Source: CAYVXE01 sp964455375
GTDB taxonomy: Bacteria; Zhuqueibacterota; Zhuqueibacteria; Oceanimicrobiales; Oceanimicrobiaceae
Assembly: GCA_964455375.1 (NCBI GenBank)
Contig: CAYVXE010000010.1
Location: 4,904-68,903, forward strand
Reading direction: 5' to 3'
DNA length: 64,000 nt
The position numbers and the translations under genes are program-made. Under the pieces are notes generated by a model. The model was not told where the DNA came from. It worked only from the letters and a program-made list of their open reading frames with translations, and made no database searches. Each line of letters starts with the position of its first letter. The first letter of the stretch is position 1. Of this stretch, positions 28,568 to 37,116 are shown piece by piece.

Positions 28568-29338
28568 TTGACACAGCGAAATGAGAATCATAAGAAAGCC
28601 GTTATCTGTGATATCGATGGGGTCATTCTGCACGATAATAAATTGATCGAAGGTGCCGACGTTTTCGTGAACAGGGTATTCAGGAAAGGGAACCCGCTGC
28701 TTTTCTTGACGAACTATCCATCGCAAACAGCCGCAGACTTGAAAAACCGTTTGCAGTCAGTTGGCTTGGACATTCCTGAAAAGCAATTTTTTACCTCGGC
28801 GATGGCAACAGCAGAATTTCTTTCCCGGCAAAAATGTCGTAAGGCGTATGTCGTTGGCGAGGGGGCACTCACCCATGAACTTTACAGTCGCGGATTCACA
28901 ATCACTGACATCGATCCGGATTTTGTGATCATTGGTGAAACCAGGGCGTATAATTGGGACATGATTCAAAAAGCATCCTATCTTATCATGAAAGGTTCCC
29001 GTTTTATCGGTACGAACCCTGACCATGCCGGGCCGTATGGATATCCTGCTTGTGGCGCGCTCTGTGCACCCATAGAGCGTATCACCGGGAAAAAGCCGTT
29101 TTTTGTAGGCAAACCCAACGCCTGGATGATGCGTGCTGCATTAAACCATTTAGGTGTCCATTCCGACCATGCTGTCTTAATCGGAGATAATATGGAAACC
29201 GATATCCTGGCGGGTGTGCAGGCAGGCATCGAAACGATACTGGTGCTCACGGGCGTTTCCCAAGAAAAAGATTTGGGAAAATATCCATACCGTCCCACAA
29301 CGATTTTTAACAGCGCCGTCGATATTGACACCCTTTAA
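28568..29338 (+). CDS. HAD-IIA family sugar-phosphatase-like hydrolase (NagD type)
   Basis: A 256-residue cytoplasmic phosphatase. Motif I is CDIDGVIL with nucleophile D15 and D17, motif II is LTNYPS (Thr-Asn as in NagD/PGP enzymes), and the acidic motif IV is IGDNMETDILAG. The C2-cap between motifs II and III is present. TTG at 28568 is the only plausible start; GAGG lies about 11 nt upstream and the ATG close by is out of frame. The next gene begins 15 nt after the stop, so the two are likely an operon. Substrate unknown; the family acts on phosphosugars, nucleotides or phosphoglycolate. Confidence 0.88.
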   Translation: MTQRNENHKKAVICDIDGVILHDNKLIEGADVFVNRVFRKGNPLLFLTNYPSQTAADLKNRLQSVGLDIPEKQFFTSAMATAEFLSRQKCRKAYVVGEGALTHELYSRGFTITDIDPDFVIIGETRAYNWDMIQKASYLIMKGSRFIGTNPDHAGPYGYPACGALCAPIERITGKKPFFVGKPNAWMMRAALNHLGVHSDHAVLIGDNMETDILAGVQAGIETILVLTGVSQEKDLGKYPYRPTTIFNSAVDIDTL

Positions 29339-29353
29339 GACGACTTAACAGAA

Positions 29354-30067
29354 GTGAACAAAAACAGACAAAATTTACCAATTATTGGTTTGACGACTTA
29401 CGGACGAGACTCAAAGGGTGAGTTTCATCTTCCCGGCGAATATCTCGATGCGGTCAGGAAAGCAGGTGGATTGCCGATAATGCTGGCGCCCGGCGAACAG
29501 AAATTGCAGCAAATCCTTCAGATGGTGAATGGGATTATTTTTGCAGGGGGTGGGGATATTAATCCCGAGCGATATAACGGAATTCAGCATGAATCAGTTT
29601 CCCGCGTTGATGACGAGCGGGACGGCTTTGAACTCAACCTCGCACATGAAGCGTTAAAAACAGCCATACCGGTTTTAGGGATTTGCCGCGGGGCGCAGTT
29701 GTTAACCGTCGCAACGGGGGGCGCCCTTGTGGAGCATCTTCCGGACAGGTATGATGGAGAAATTGAGCATGAAAGTAGAAGTGGAGGCACCATAAAACAC
29801 GCGGTGCAATTATTACCGGGTGGTCAATTGGCCGATATTTTTCGGGAAAGTGAATTCCCCGTTGTATCTAAACATCACCAGGGTTTGCGGCAGATTCCAA
29901 GCGATTGGTTGGTGACTGCCCGTGCAGCGGACGGTGTGGTGGAAGCCATCGAGCACAAACAACACTCATGGTGCTGTGCGGTTCAATGGCACCCCGAATT
30001 GGCGCCGGAGGATAAGTTGCAGCAGAGGTTGTTCAAAGCGTTTGTCGACGCCACCATGAAAAAATAA
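29354..30067 (+). CDS. Peptidase C26 / gamma-glutamyl-GABA hydrolase-like class I amidotransferase
   Basis: A 237-residue class-I glutamine-amidotransferase-fold hydrolase. The nucleophile elbow is GICRGAQLL with C111, the oxyanion region is FAGGGDINPERY, and the histidine-glutamate pair is in QWHPELAPE near the C-terminus. SKHHQGLRQ is conserved in PuuD-like enzymes. The start is GTG (29354) with only a weak upstream GAAG. PuuD-type enzymes release GABA or glutamate from gamma-glutamyl compounds; the substrate here is unknown. It converges with prc, and the two share the hairpin at 30071-30101. Confidence 0.9.
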   Translation: MNKNRQNLPIIGLTTYGRDSKGEFHLPGEYLDAVRKAGGLPIMLAPGEQKLQQILQMVNGIIFAGGGDINPERYNGIQHESVSRVDDERDGFELNLAHEALKTAIPVLGICRGAQLLTVATGGALVEHLPDRYDGEIEHESRSGGTIKHAVQLLPGGQLADIFRESEFPVVSKHHQGLRQIPSDWLVTARAADGVVEAIEHKQHSWCCAVQWHPELAPEDKLQQRLFKAFVDATMKK

Positions 30068-30070
30068 AAA

Positions 30071-30101
30071 AAACGCCCGGGATTTATGACGCCGGGCGTT
30101 T
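30071..30101 (-). terminator. Rho-independent terminator of prc (shared convergent region)
   Basis: Perfect 10-bp stem AAACGCCCGG / CCGGGCGTTT with an 11-nt loop. Read on the minus strand the stem is followed by a run of T residues (complement of the A tract at 30060-30070), so it is a textbook terminator for the prc transcript; on the plus strand no T run follows. Confidence 0.85.
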
Positions 30102-30273
30102 GGTTATAACCGATTCGCATTTGAATTTATGATTGACCAAAACTTTTTTTCCGCTTTGTCATTTCAACCCTGCAGTGGCCGGGCAAAAACCTGGCAATGT
30201 GCAATTACTCGCCTGTGAGAGTAAAAAAGACATCCCTTTTGTAAAAAATAGCATGTTTTTGGTCAGTCACGAA

Positions 30274-32454
30274 TTAATTGTCATCGCGGCGGAAGTTGTT
30301 TTTCACAGTTCCGTTTTTATTTTTTTGTTTACCAATTCCGTTGTTATTGCCTTTAGCAATTTCCGATTTGTGTGATTCTGCAGAAAGAGAAATATATTCG
30401 GCTACTATTTGCTCGCTTTCCTGCAGAATAGAATCCGGCGCTTCATCTTTTTTAGGGATTTTGTCCCCTTCCTTCAGGGGTTCAAGTCGTTTAGCCACCC
30501 GTCTTGCATTCGCTCGTTTGTATTTAATATCATCAAGCCTTTTGCGTTTTAGTTTTCTGTCTGTTTCATTTAATGAAACAGCGTTTTTATTTTCTTCTTC
30601 TTTGTAGCGTTCAATATCTTCCCGTATGTATTGGAATTCCGGGTTTTTCATGGTTCTTTTTTGAGATTTAAGTCGCAGTTGTGACAAATACATGGAAACT
30701 TCATCCATTGGCGTGTAGATAGCCGGACTGATTTCATCCCACGGCAATGCATGCGGCTGGTTGTTTTCCCCATAATAAGTCATTTCATTGTAAATGGAGG
30801 GGAAATTGATATCGGGAATGACCCCCCGATTTTGTGTTGTACCGCCGGTAATTCGGTAAAACTTGGCAATGGTAATTTTCATCTGACCTAATTTGTTGTC
30901 TTTTAAGCTGATGAAACGATCGAGTCCCAATAAATTTTGCACGGTCCCTTTCCCGTAGGTCTGACTGCCAAGAATAAGTCCACGTCCATAGTCTTGAATG
31001 GCCGATGCAAAAATCTCCGAGGCAGATGCACTGAAGCGATCTACCATGACTGCCAGGGGACCTCCGTAGACTAAATTCGGGTCGGGATCCATTTCGACCC
31101 TTTTTGACCCGATTGAATTTCTTACCTGAACGATGGGCCCGTCTTTAATAAAGAGTCCGGAAAGTTCAATTGCTTCCTGCAAAGAACCGCCGCCGTCACG
31201 ACGCAAATCGATAATAATACCATCAACACCCGCGCCTTGTAGTTCTTTCAGAAGTCTGCGAACATCCCGTGTGGTACTTTTGTAATTTTTTTCTCCCCGT
31301 GCCTGCGCATTCAGGTCCACGTAGAATGAAGGAATTGTGATGATTCCCAGTTTCACGTTTTCATCCTTGTGCATAAATTCAACGGTGTCGCTTTTGGCGG
31401 CACGTTCTTCGAGGACCACTTTATCGCGCACAATACTCACTTCTTTGTAAGGACTGCCGGCCGGACTACCGGCGGGGATGACCTCCAATCGAACAATGGA
31501 GCCCTTGGGACCGCGAATTTTCTGCACCACATCATCCAATCGCATCCCGATGACGTCCACCATTTCACCGTCCTTACCCTGGGCTACGCCAACAATATAA
31601 TCATTCGCCCAAAGCTGTTTCCCCCGGTCTGCGGGACCACCGGTAATAATTCTGACTATTTTTGTATATTCATCTTCCGTCGTAAGTTGCGCACCGATAC
31701 CTTCCAGAGACAAACTCATGTCGATGTTAAAATTTTCAGCCGAACGAGGTGAGAAATAGCTCGTGTGTGGATCAAAGGTTTCGGAAAGTGCATTGATAAA
31801 ACTTTTAAAAACATCTTCAGAATTGTATTGATCAATTCTTTTTTGAAAATTGTGATATCGTTTCTGTAAAGTTGTTTGAATATTTTCCAACTTTTTACCG
31901 GCAAGCTTTAAGTTTAAAGCCTCATTCTTTAATTTCTTTCTCCAAAGTTCATCTAATTCGTTCGTTGTGGCTGGCCAGGGCTCGTCACTTCGATCTAACT
32001 GATAAGATTCCTTTTTTGTAAAATCGAAGGCGGTTTGCAGACGCTTTTCTGTAAACGCAATTCTTTGATTTAATCTTTCATGAAAAACATTGAAGATATG
32101 GTATGCAGGTTCTAAATTCCCCTCATGAATATCGTCATCCAAGACGGTTCGGTATTTTTCGAATGAATCGATATCCGACTGAAGAAAATACATGTGGTTC
32201 CGATCGAACATATCGAGATAGGCATCAAGCAATTCGGAAGAAACAGTGTCATTAATTTTTTGGTGATTATAATGGTACTGTCTGAGTAAATTTGCAATGA
32301 CCTGGCTTTCGATGGTATGCTTTTTCTCCGGTTTCAGCGCCGTGTCAGTATTCGTCGACGAAACTGATTGAAATAAAATTGCTGAAATGAATAGAAGCAG
32401 AAAAAACAACACTGCGGTTAATTTCGCTGAAGTGGTTGACAACTTAGTTTTCAT
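30274..32454 (-). CDS. prc: Carboxy-terminal processing protease Prc/Tsp (S41A)
   Basis: A 726-residue exported protease resembling E. coli Prc. After a signal peptide (to about residue 33) there is a helical N-terminal domain, a PDZ domain (about 245-335, SLEGIGAQLTTED...), and the S41 catalytic core. The serine lies in DRFSASASEIFAS (about 476) and the lysine in TYGKGTVQ (about 501), 25 residues apart as in E. coli Prc (S430/K455). A charged C-terminal tail (DUF3340-type) ends the protein. Prc degrades periplasmic proteins and processes cell-wall hydrolases and lipoproteins. It is monocistronic, with the terminator at 30071-30101. Confidence 0.92.
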   Translation of the reverse strand: MKTKLSTTSAKLTAVLFFLLLFISAILFQSVSSTNTDTALKPEKKHTIESQVIANLLRQYHYNHQKINDTVSSELLDAYLDMFDRNHMYFLQSDIDSFEKYRTVLDDDIHEGNLEPAYHIFNVFHERLNQRIAFTEKRLQTAFDFTKKESYQLDRSDEPWPATTNELDELWRKKLKNEALNLKLAGKKLENIQTTLQKRYHNFQKRIDQYNSEDVFKSFINALSETFDPHTSYFSPRSAENFNIDMSLSLEGIGAQLTTEDEYTKIVRIITGGPADRGKQLWANDYIVGVAQGKDGEMVDVIGMRLDDVVQKIRGPKGSIVRLEVIPAGSPAGSPYKEVSIVRDKVVLEERAAKSDTVEFMHKDENVKLGIITIPSFYVDLNAQARGEKNYKSTTRDVRRLLKELQGAGVDGIIIDLRRDGGGSLQEAIELSGLFIKDGPIVQVRNSIGSKRVEMDPDPNLVYGGPLAVMVDRFSASASEIFASAIQDYGRGLILGSQTYGKGTVQNLLGLDRFISLKDNKLGQMKITIAKFYRITGGTTQNRGVIPDINFPSIYNEMTYYGENNQPHALPWDEISPAIYTPMDEVSMYLSQLRLKSQKRTMKNPEFQYIREDIERYKEEENKNAVSLNETDRKLKRKRLDDIKYKRANARRVAKRLEPLKEGDKIPKKDEAPDSILQESEQIVAEYISLSAESHKSEIAKGNNNGIGKQKNKNGTVKNNFRRDDN

Positions 32455-32956
32455 ATTTGTGTTCTCCCTTAGTGGTTTTCTGGAAAGTATTTAGAGGCAA
32501 GAGAATTTGAATGTTCATATAGAATACGATAACAGATTAATTGTTTCTAAAAGTTATCGTCATTTTTTTTTAGTATATATACTATTAACTTATCGTTTTT
32601 ACAAGTATTTTGTTCCTTATAAATTTAAGTTTTAGCAAAATTTAAATCGAAATGACCCCAATGACGGTCGTCACTATTAACCAACGGGTTTGGCTAAAAT
32701 ATTTCACGTTAATTCGTGCCTGTTCGAAAACACTCTTTTCCGGATTTACCCATGAATGGTCAACCTGGCGCCAAAATTGTCTCTTCGAGCGAAACGGAGT
32801 GGAAACGAGAAATCCGCCCGTGGCCTAAACCGGGCCTTTTGACTCCGCTGAAGGTGACGCAATAATGTGAATTCTCTTTAAGCTGACGCTTATGGGTTGA
32901 TTCCGGATTTGTACGCGAATGCCCCCTTGGGGGCCGGGTTTTCGAGCAACCACGAT
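32455..32956. other. Intergenic region with paired REP-like elements
   Basis: 502 nt between prc and the surface-protein gene; no gene is supported. It holds two REP-like half elements (32779-32814 and 32835-32858) and a short GCCCCC-TT-GGGGGC palindrome at 32921-32934 just past the stop of the minus-strand surface-protein gene. The AT-rich part near 32510-32640 is the likely promoter region of prc, but no clear -35/-10 pair was resolved. Confidence 0.6.
32779..32858. repeat. Pair of REP-like elements facing each other
   Basis: The first (32779-32814) reads GTCTCTTCGAGCGAAACGGA... ending GAGAAATC; the second (32835-32858) contains CTTTTGACTCCGCTGAAGG. The two carry the family core in opposite orientations, so they could fold together into one larger hairpin. 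Confidence 0.55.
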
Positions 32957-35900
32957 TTATTTGAGTAAAACCATTCGGTGGGTTTGTCTAAATGTGCCCG
33001 CCACCAATTGGTACAAATATACCCCGGATGAACCTTGTCTGTTGTTTTGGTCTTTCCCATCCCAGTTTATTGAGTACCTGCCGGGGGCTTTATTCTCGTC
33101 GACAAGCGTTTTTACTAATTTTCCGAGAAGATTGTAGATACGAATCTGAACGCGGACCATCCCGTTTTCATTTTCCGGGATACCGAAGTTGATTTGTGTG
33201 GTAGGATTAAACGGGTTCGGAAAATTCTGTGAAAGTTGAAAAGTTTGCGGTGATTGGGTAATTTCCAATATATAGTCGACGCGTTCGGCACTTCCGCTAA
33301 TCAAAATATCGGCAAAAGCATCGGGACGTCCCTGGTATGAAATATCTAAAATATTGTTCGGGTTTATAAATGGCGACAAATCGATGTTTATATCTCCGTC
33401 GGCAGGTAGAAAATAAGCGTTTGTTTCCTGCATTACGCGCCTTTGGTCGGTGAACAACTTGAATGTTTTTCCGTTTAGAGTAAGGGTAATCGCGGTTAGG
33501 CCATGGTTGATGATCTGCAGGAATTTATCCGCACCGGGGAAAGATAATTGCGTGGAGTTGACGCCGTTTTGTGTGGAAAGAGTGAATACCACCGGATCAC
33601 AGTTAGTGGTATTTCCACAAGCATCGGTTACGTCAATACTGAAAAACACTCCTTTGTTCGGGTCATTGAACCTGATAATGAAATCAACCGTCTCTGCACC
33701 GGGTTCAAACGAATCTAACGTCAGAGTGCCGTTTCTGATTTCCACGGGAGTAATGTGGGCAATCCCGCTTTCGTGATCGAAAAACGTACCTGTAATCATC
33801 GAATCTGAAACTTCAAATGTACAGTTGGGAGCGATATCATCCAGAAAAACTGAAACCGTGTCACTGCAATCGATTACGACTGTTCCATTATCCTCCACAA
33901 GACAGTTTGCGATAATAACGTTGTCGCCCGACTGAAGCGGGATGGTTTTCTGAAAAACAGAGTCGGGTGATATAGACGTGTTAAAACCATTGATCTTGTA
34001 TGAAATATTCTGCGTTGGCTTTACGTTGGTTGCTGTCAATTTTGCAGATACGGTAATACTGTCCGAGGAAACAAAGCTTCCAGCTACCGGTGAAACAATG
34101 GTTACCTGACATTGCGGTGTCAAAGTTTTAAATACCTGGATGGTATCGGCACTAAACGTTTGAAAACCGCAACTGTCTGTGACCGTCATGTTAGCAATAA
34201 TGAAAGTTGTATCTTGATTGAGTGGGATAGTGGCTTGCAAAAGAGGTCCGGCAATCGCTGCCGGGATACCGTTAATGTCAGCGTCGATGGTGAATGGAGG
34301 TGTCCCTTTGCTGAGTGTCGTGATCGCTTTTACGAGAACGCTGTCTCCTGTGACGTCACTGCCATCCTCAGGTGAGACAATATTCAGAGTAAAAACCGGT
34401 TTTTCCGGTTTTATTATGATGACAGTGTCTGAATGGGTAAATTGCATTCCCAGCCCGTCCATGAGCGTGCAATTTACAATTAATTGATTCTCACCCGGTT
34501 GCAGCGGCACAATTACCCGGAAAGTGTTTCCGGTAGGAATGGCGATATAACCATTGACTTTACAAATCGTCTTGAATGGCGATAATCCCCCGGAGGTTTC
34601 AACATCTATTATTACCTGAACGTCCTGAGTACAAATTTTTGCGCCGGTTCGCGGCGATACAATATGTGTTGTGAACTGAAATGCTTTAACACCAACGCCG
34701 GTTAATGATATTACAAACACCTCAGTTGCCGGATCGTTGCTTCGGATGTTTAATTGCGCTGTCGAAGTACCGGAGTCAGACGGTGCGAAGGAGATCGATA
34801 CGATCTGACTGTCACCCGGTGCGATGACCAAACCGGTTAAATCATTTTTGAGAATGAAACTGTTGGGATTTGTACCGTTTATAACGGATTGATTGATAAT
34901 TAACGCCGCATTGCCGGTATTTTTTATACTGAATTGTTTTGTGCGGGAGGAATCAACTCCCAGAAATCCGAAATCAATTGCACTTTTGTTCGTCTGTAAT
35001 TGTGAGCTGAGCCCAAGGCCATGCAAATTAAGTGTCAACGTATCGGTGGTTCCATTCTCGTAGATGATTTCTAATGTAGATGTTTTCTTTCCAAATGATG
35101 TAGGGGAAAATCTTATGGAAAACTGTGCACTGTCTCCCGATGCAATGGAAAATGGCACACTGCTCTGAAACAGTTCAAACTCATCTGAATCAGCACCAAG
35201 CAATTGTGAGGATGTAATGCGAATTTGATCGGCTGTTTTGTTAAACAGATAGACGGATTGAGTGACCGATGAATTGACATCTGTGCTGCTGAAATGGATA
35301 GAGTCCCCAATACTGAAAAAGACCGGGGCAATTGAAATACCGGTCCCGGTGATCCGTATGCTGGTTTCCGGACTACCGGGGTCATTGCTGTTAACTTGTA
35401 GAAATGCTGCCTTAAAGCCGGTCGTCTTCGGGGAGAATCGAATGCTCACGGCCTGGCTGTCCTCTGGCTGCAGCGTAAAGGTCATTGTTTGAGAAAGGAG
35501 CTTGAATTCTGAGGCATTATCTCCAACAATACGTAATGACGTAATTACAAGGTTGGCTGTGCCGTTATTAATTAGGAGAAGCGGTTCTTCCAACGATGTG
35601 TTGATGGTCAGGGAACCAAAATCCAGAGAATCAGGTGATACGGCGAGTTCTGGTTTGGGAGGTTCAATGCCCTTGCCAGTAAGAGGGATGTCCACAATTG
35701 CTCTAATGGGGTCGTTACTTTTAACTTGTAGGAATGCAGCTTTCAGGCCGGTCGTCATCGGGGAAAATTGGAGGTTAACCGCTTGACTATCGCCAGGCTG
35801 CAGGGTGAAAGCCGTTGTGCCTGAACTGAGGATAAAGTCTGACGCATTGTTTCCCATAACATTTAGTGACGTGATTGCGAGTTCTGCGGAACCGTCATTT

Positions 35901-36826
35901 ATTAAGAACAGCGATTTTTCTATGGATGTATTTATGGCCACTGCCCCAAAATCCAGAGAATCCGGTCGTATTGCAAGAACGGGTTCGGGACGTTCAATGC
36001 CCAGACCAGTCACAGGAATCGTGATGATTCCGGTGGTGGGATCATTGCTGGAAATTTGCAAATCAGCCGTTTTCTCACCTGGCGTACCTGGAGAAAACGA
36101 CAAGTCGAAATGCAGGGTTTGGTCGGCTGAAATGTTCAGCGGAAATGTTAGATTTTCTACAGAAAATGCATCGGTGTTTGTCCCGGTTAAAGAAATATTG
36201 GCAATGATGAGGTTGGCTGTTCCTGTATTGGTGATACTGAATGTTGTTGTTACGGTTGTGTCAATGAATGTATTGCCAAAGTCAAATGATAACGGTTGCA
36301 CGGAAATTATCGGTGATGGCGGACTCACGACGGTAAAAAAGCCATCGCTTAAACTTGCCACAGGAACGCCGGTATTAAACGTAAAACTTGTTAATTTCAA
36401 AACGGATGTGTCGCCTGCTTTCCCGACGACTTTGAATATAATATTGATAAATGTACCGGAGCCGGACAGTCGTTGATTCCCTGATTTGCCAATTGAAACC
36501 GTGCTGTCATTCAGGATGTTTTGATCCGGAATGCCTAAAGGTTCCGATACTGTGCCGGAGATAGAAAATGTTTGATATTGTAAAACGTTTGGGTCAAAGG
36601 TAAATAGTGTGGAAAATTGTGAAACATCTCTGTTTGTTATGTCACCGGTGATGATCGGAATGGTAACGATTGAATCCGGTTCACCTGTAGCGTCCGCTGG
36701 AAAAGACACCGGGATTGGTTGTACGACAATCGATTGCGCGGATTTGGATTTTACCTGAGCAAAAGCATTGCCGATTTGAAGAAACAAAAATAAAAAGGCA
36801 AGTTTTTTTAGTAATTTGAATGGCAT
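32957..36826 (-). CDS. Giant secreted surface protein: cohesin-like, ASH repeats, Ig-like repeats, FlgD-like C-terminus
   Basis: A 1289-residue exported protein. A signal peptide ends near residue 24 (NAFAQ). Residues of about 33-165 resemble a cohesin-type fold (VTIPIITGDI..., FTFDPNVLQY). Five 'choice-of-anchor D'/ASH-type repeats of about 105 residues follow, each starting near the pattern SLDFGxxxxxTxxxxxxxLxNxG and ending xSNDPxxxxxxIxLTGxG. Three Ig-like repeats with the marker IVSPxxGxxV come next. The last 85 or so residues contain SQNFPNPFNPTTQINFG and a FlgD-like domain ending RMVLLK, the sorting signal type shared with the genes at 878 and 54447. No catalytic motif; adhesion or matrix binding is inferred. 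Confidence 0.83.
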   Translation of the reverse strand: MPFKLLKKLAFLFLFLQIGNAFAQVKSKSAQSIVVQPIPVSFPADATGEPDSIVTIPIITGDITNRDVSQFSTLFTFDPNVLQYQTFSISGTVSEPLGIPDQNILNDSTVSIGKSGNQRLSGSGTFINIIFKVVGKAGDTSVLKLTSFTFNTGVPVASLSDGFFTVVSPPSPIISVQPLSFDFGNTFIDTTVTTTFSITNTGTANLIIANISLTGTNTDAFSVENLTFPLNISADQTLHFDLSFSPGTPGEKTADLQISSNDPTTGIITIPVTGLGIERPEPVLAIRPDSLDFGAVAINTSIEKSLFLINDGSAELAITSLNVMGNNASDFILSSGTTAFTLQPGDSQAVNLQFSPMTTGLKAAFLQVKSNDPIRAIVDIPLTGKGIEPPKPELAVSPDSLDFGSLTINTSLEEPLLLINNGTANLVITSLRIVGDNASEFKLLSQTMTFTLQPEDSQAVSIRFSPKTTGFKAAFLQVNSNDPGSPETSIRITGTGISIAPVFFSIGDSIHFSSTDVNSSVTQSVYLFNKTADQIRITSSQLLGADSDEFELFQSSVPFSIASGDSAQFSIRFSPTSFGKKTSTLEIIYENGTTDTLTLNLHGLGLSSQLQTNKSAIDFGFLGVDSSRTKQFSIKNTGNAALIINQSVINGTNPNSFILKNDLTGLVIAPGDSQIVSISFAPSDSGTSTAQLNIRSNDPATEVFVISLTGVGVKAFQFTTHIVSPRTGAKICTQDVQVIIDVETSGGLSPFKTICKVNGYIAIPTGNTFRVIVPLQPGENQLIVNCTLMDGLGMQFTHSDTVIIIKPEKPVFTLNIVSPEDGSDVTGDSVLVKAITTLSKGTPPFTIDADINGIPAAIAGPLLQATIPLNQDTTFIIANMTVTDSCGFQTFSADTIQVFKTLTPQCQVTIVSPVAGSFVSSDSITVSAKLTATNVKPTQNISYKINGFNTSISPDSVFQKTIPLQSGDNVIIANCLVEDNGTVVIDCSDTVSVFLDDIAPNCTFEVSDSMITGTFFDHESGIAHITPVEIRNGTLTLDSFEPGAETVDFIIRFNDPNKGVFFSIDVTDACGNTTNCDPVVFTLSTQNGVNSTQLSFPGADKFLQIINHGLTAITLTLNGKTFKLFTDQRRVMQETNAYFLPADGDINIDLSPFINPNNILDISYQGRPDAFADILISGSAERVDYILEITQSPQTFQLSQNFPNPFNPTTQINFGIPENENGMVRVQIRIYNLLGKLVKTLVDENKAPGRYSINWDGKDQNNRQGSSGVYLYQLVAGTFRQTHRMVLLK

Positions 36827-37116
36827 ATTGTTAACATGTTGTGCAATGTTGTTTGTTGCTGACCAATAAATGTATGTTTACGTAATCGTTGTCGGTGAAA
36901 TCTACAAACACATAATGGTCAAATCGTCATAGCTGGATTACAGAGAATTCCCCCAAAACACGTTTTATGATGTTGGAGATTCTTTCCAAAAGAAATGCGG
37001 TAAAAAAAATAAAACATTGAAGCTTTCAATAATACAAACTCCAAACGACATTTTAAAGTTAAAATTCTGTAAAGAATGCATAGAATTCGTTTAAATATAG
37101 TGTGTTACAAATAAAA

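Noticed and set aside
32921..32934. GCCCCC-TT-GGGGGC palindrome as terminator of the surface-protein gene
   Set aside because: A two-base loop is too tight and there is no T run on the minus strand.
35805..36476. 223-codon plus-strand frame
   Set aside because: Antisense to the repetitive surface protein; composition mirrors its repeats.
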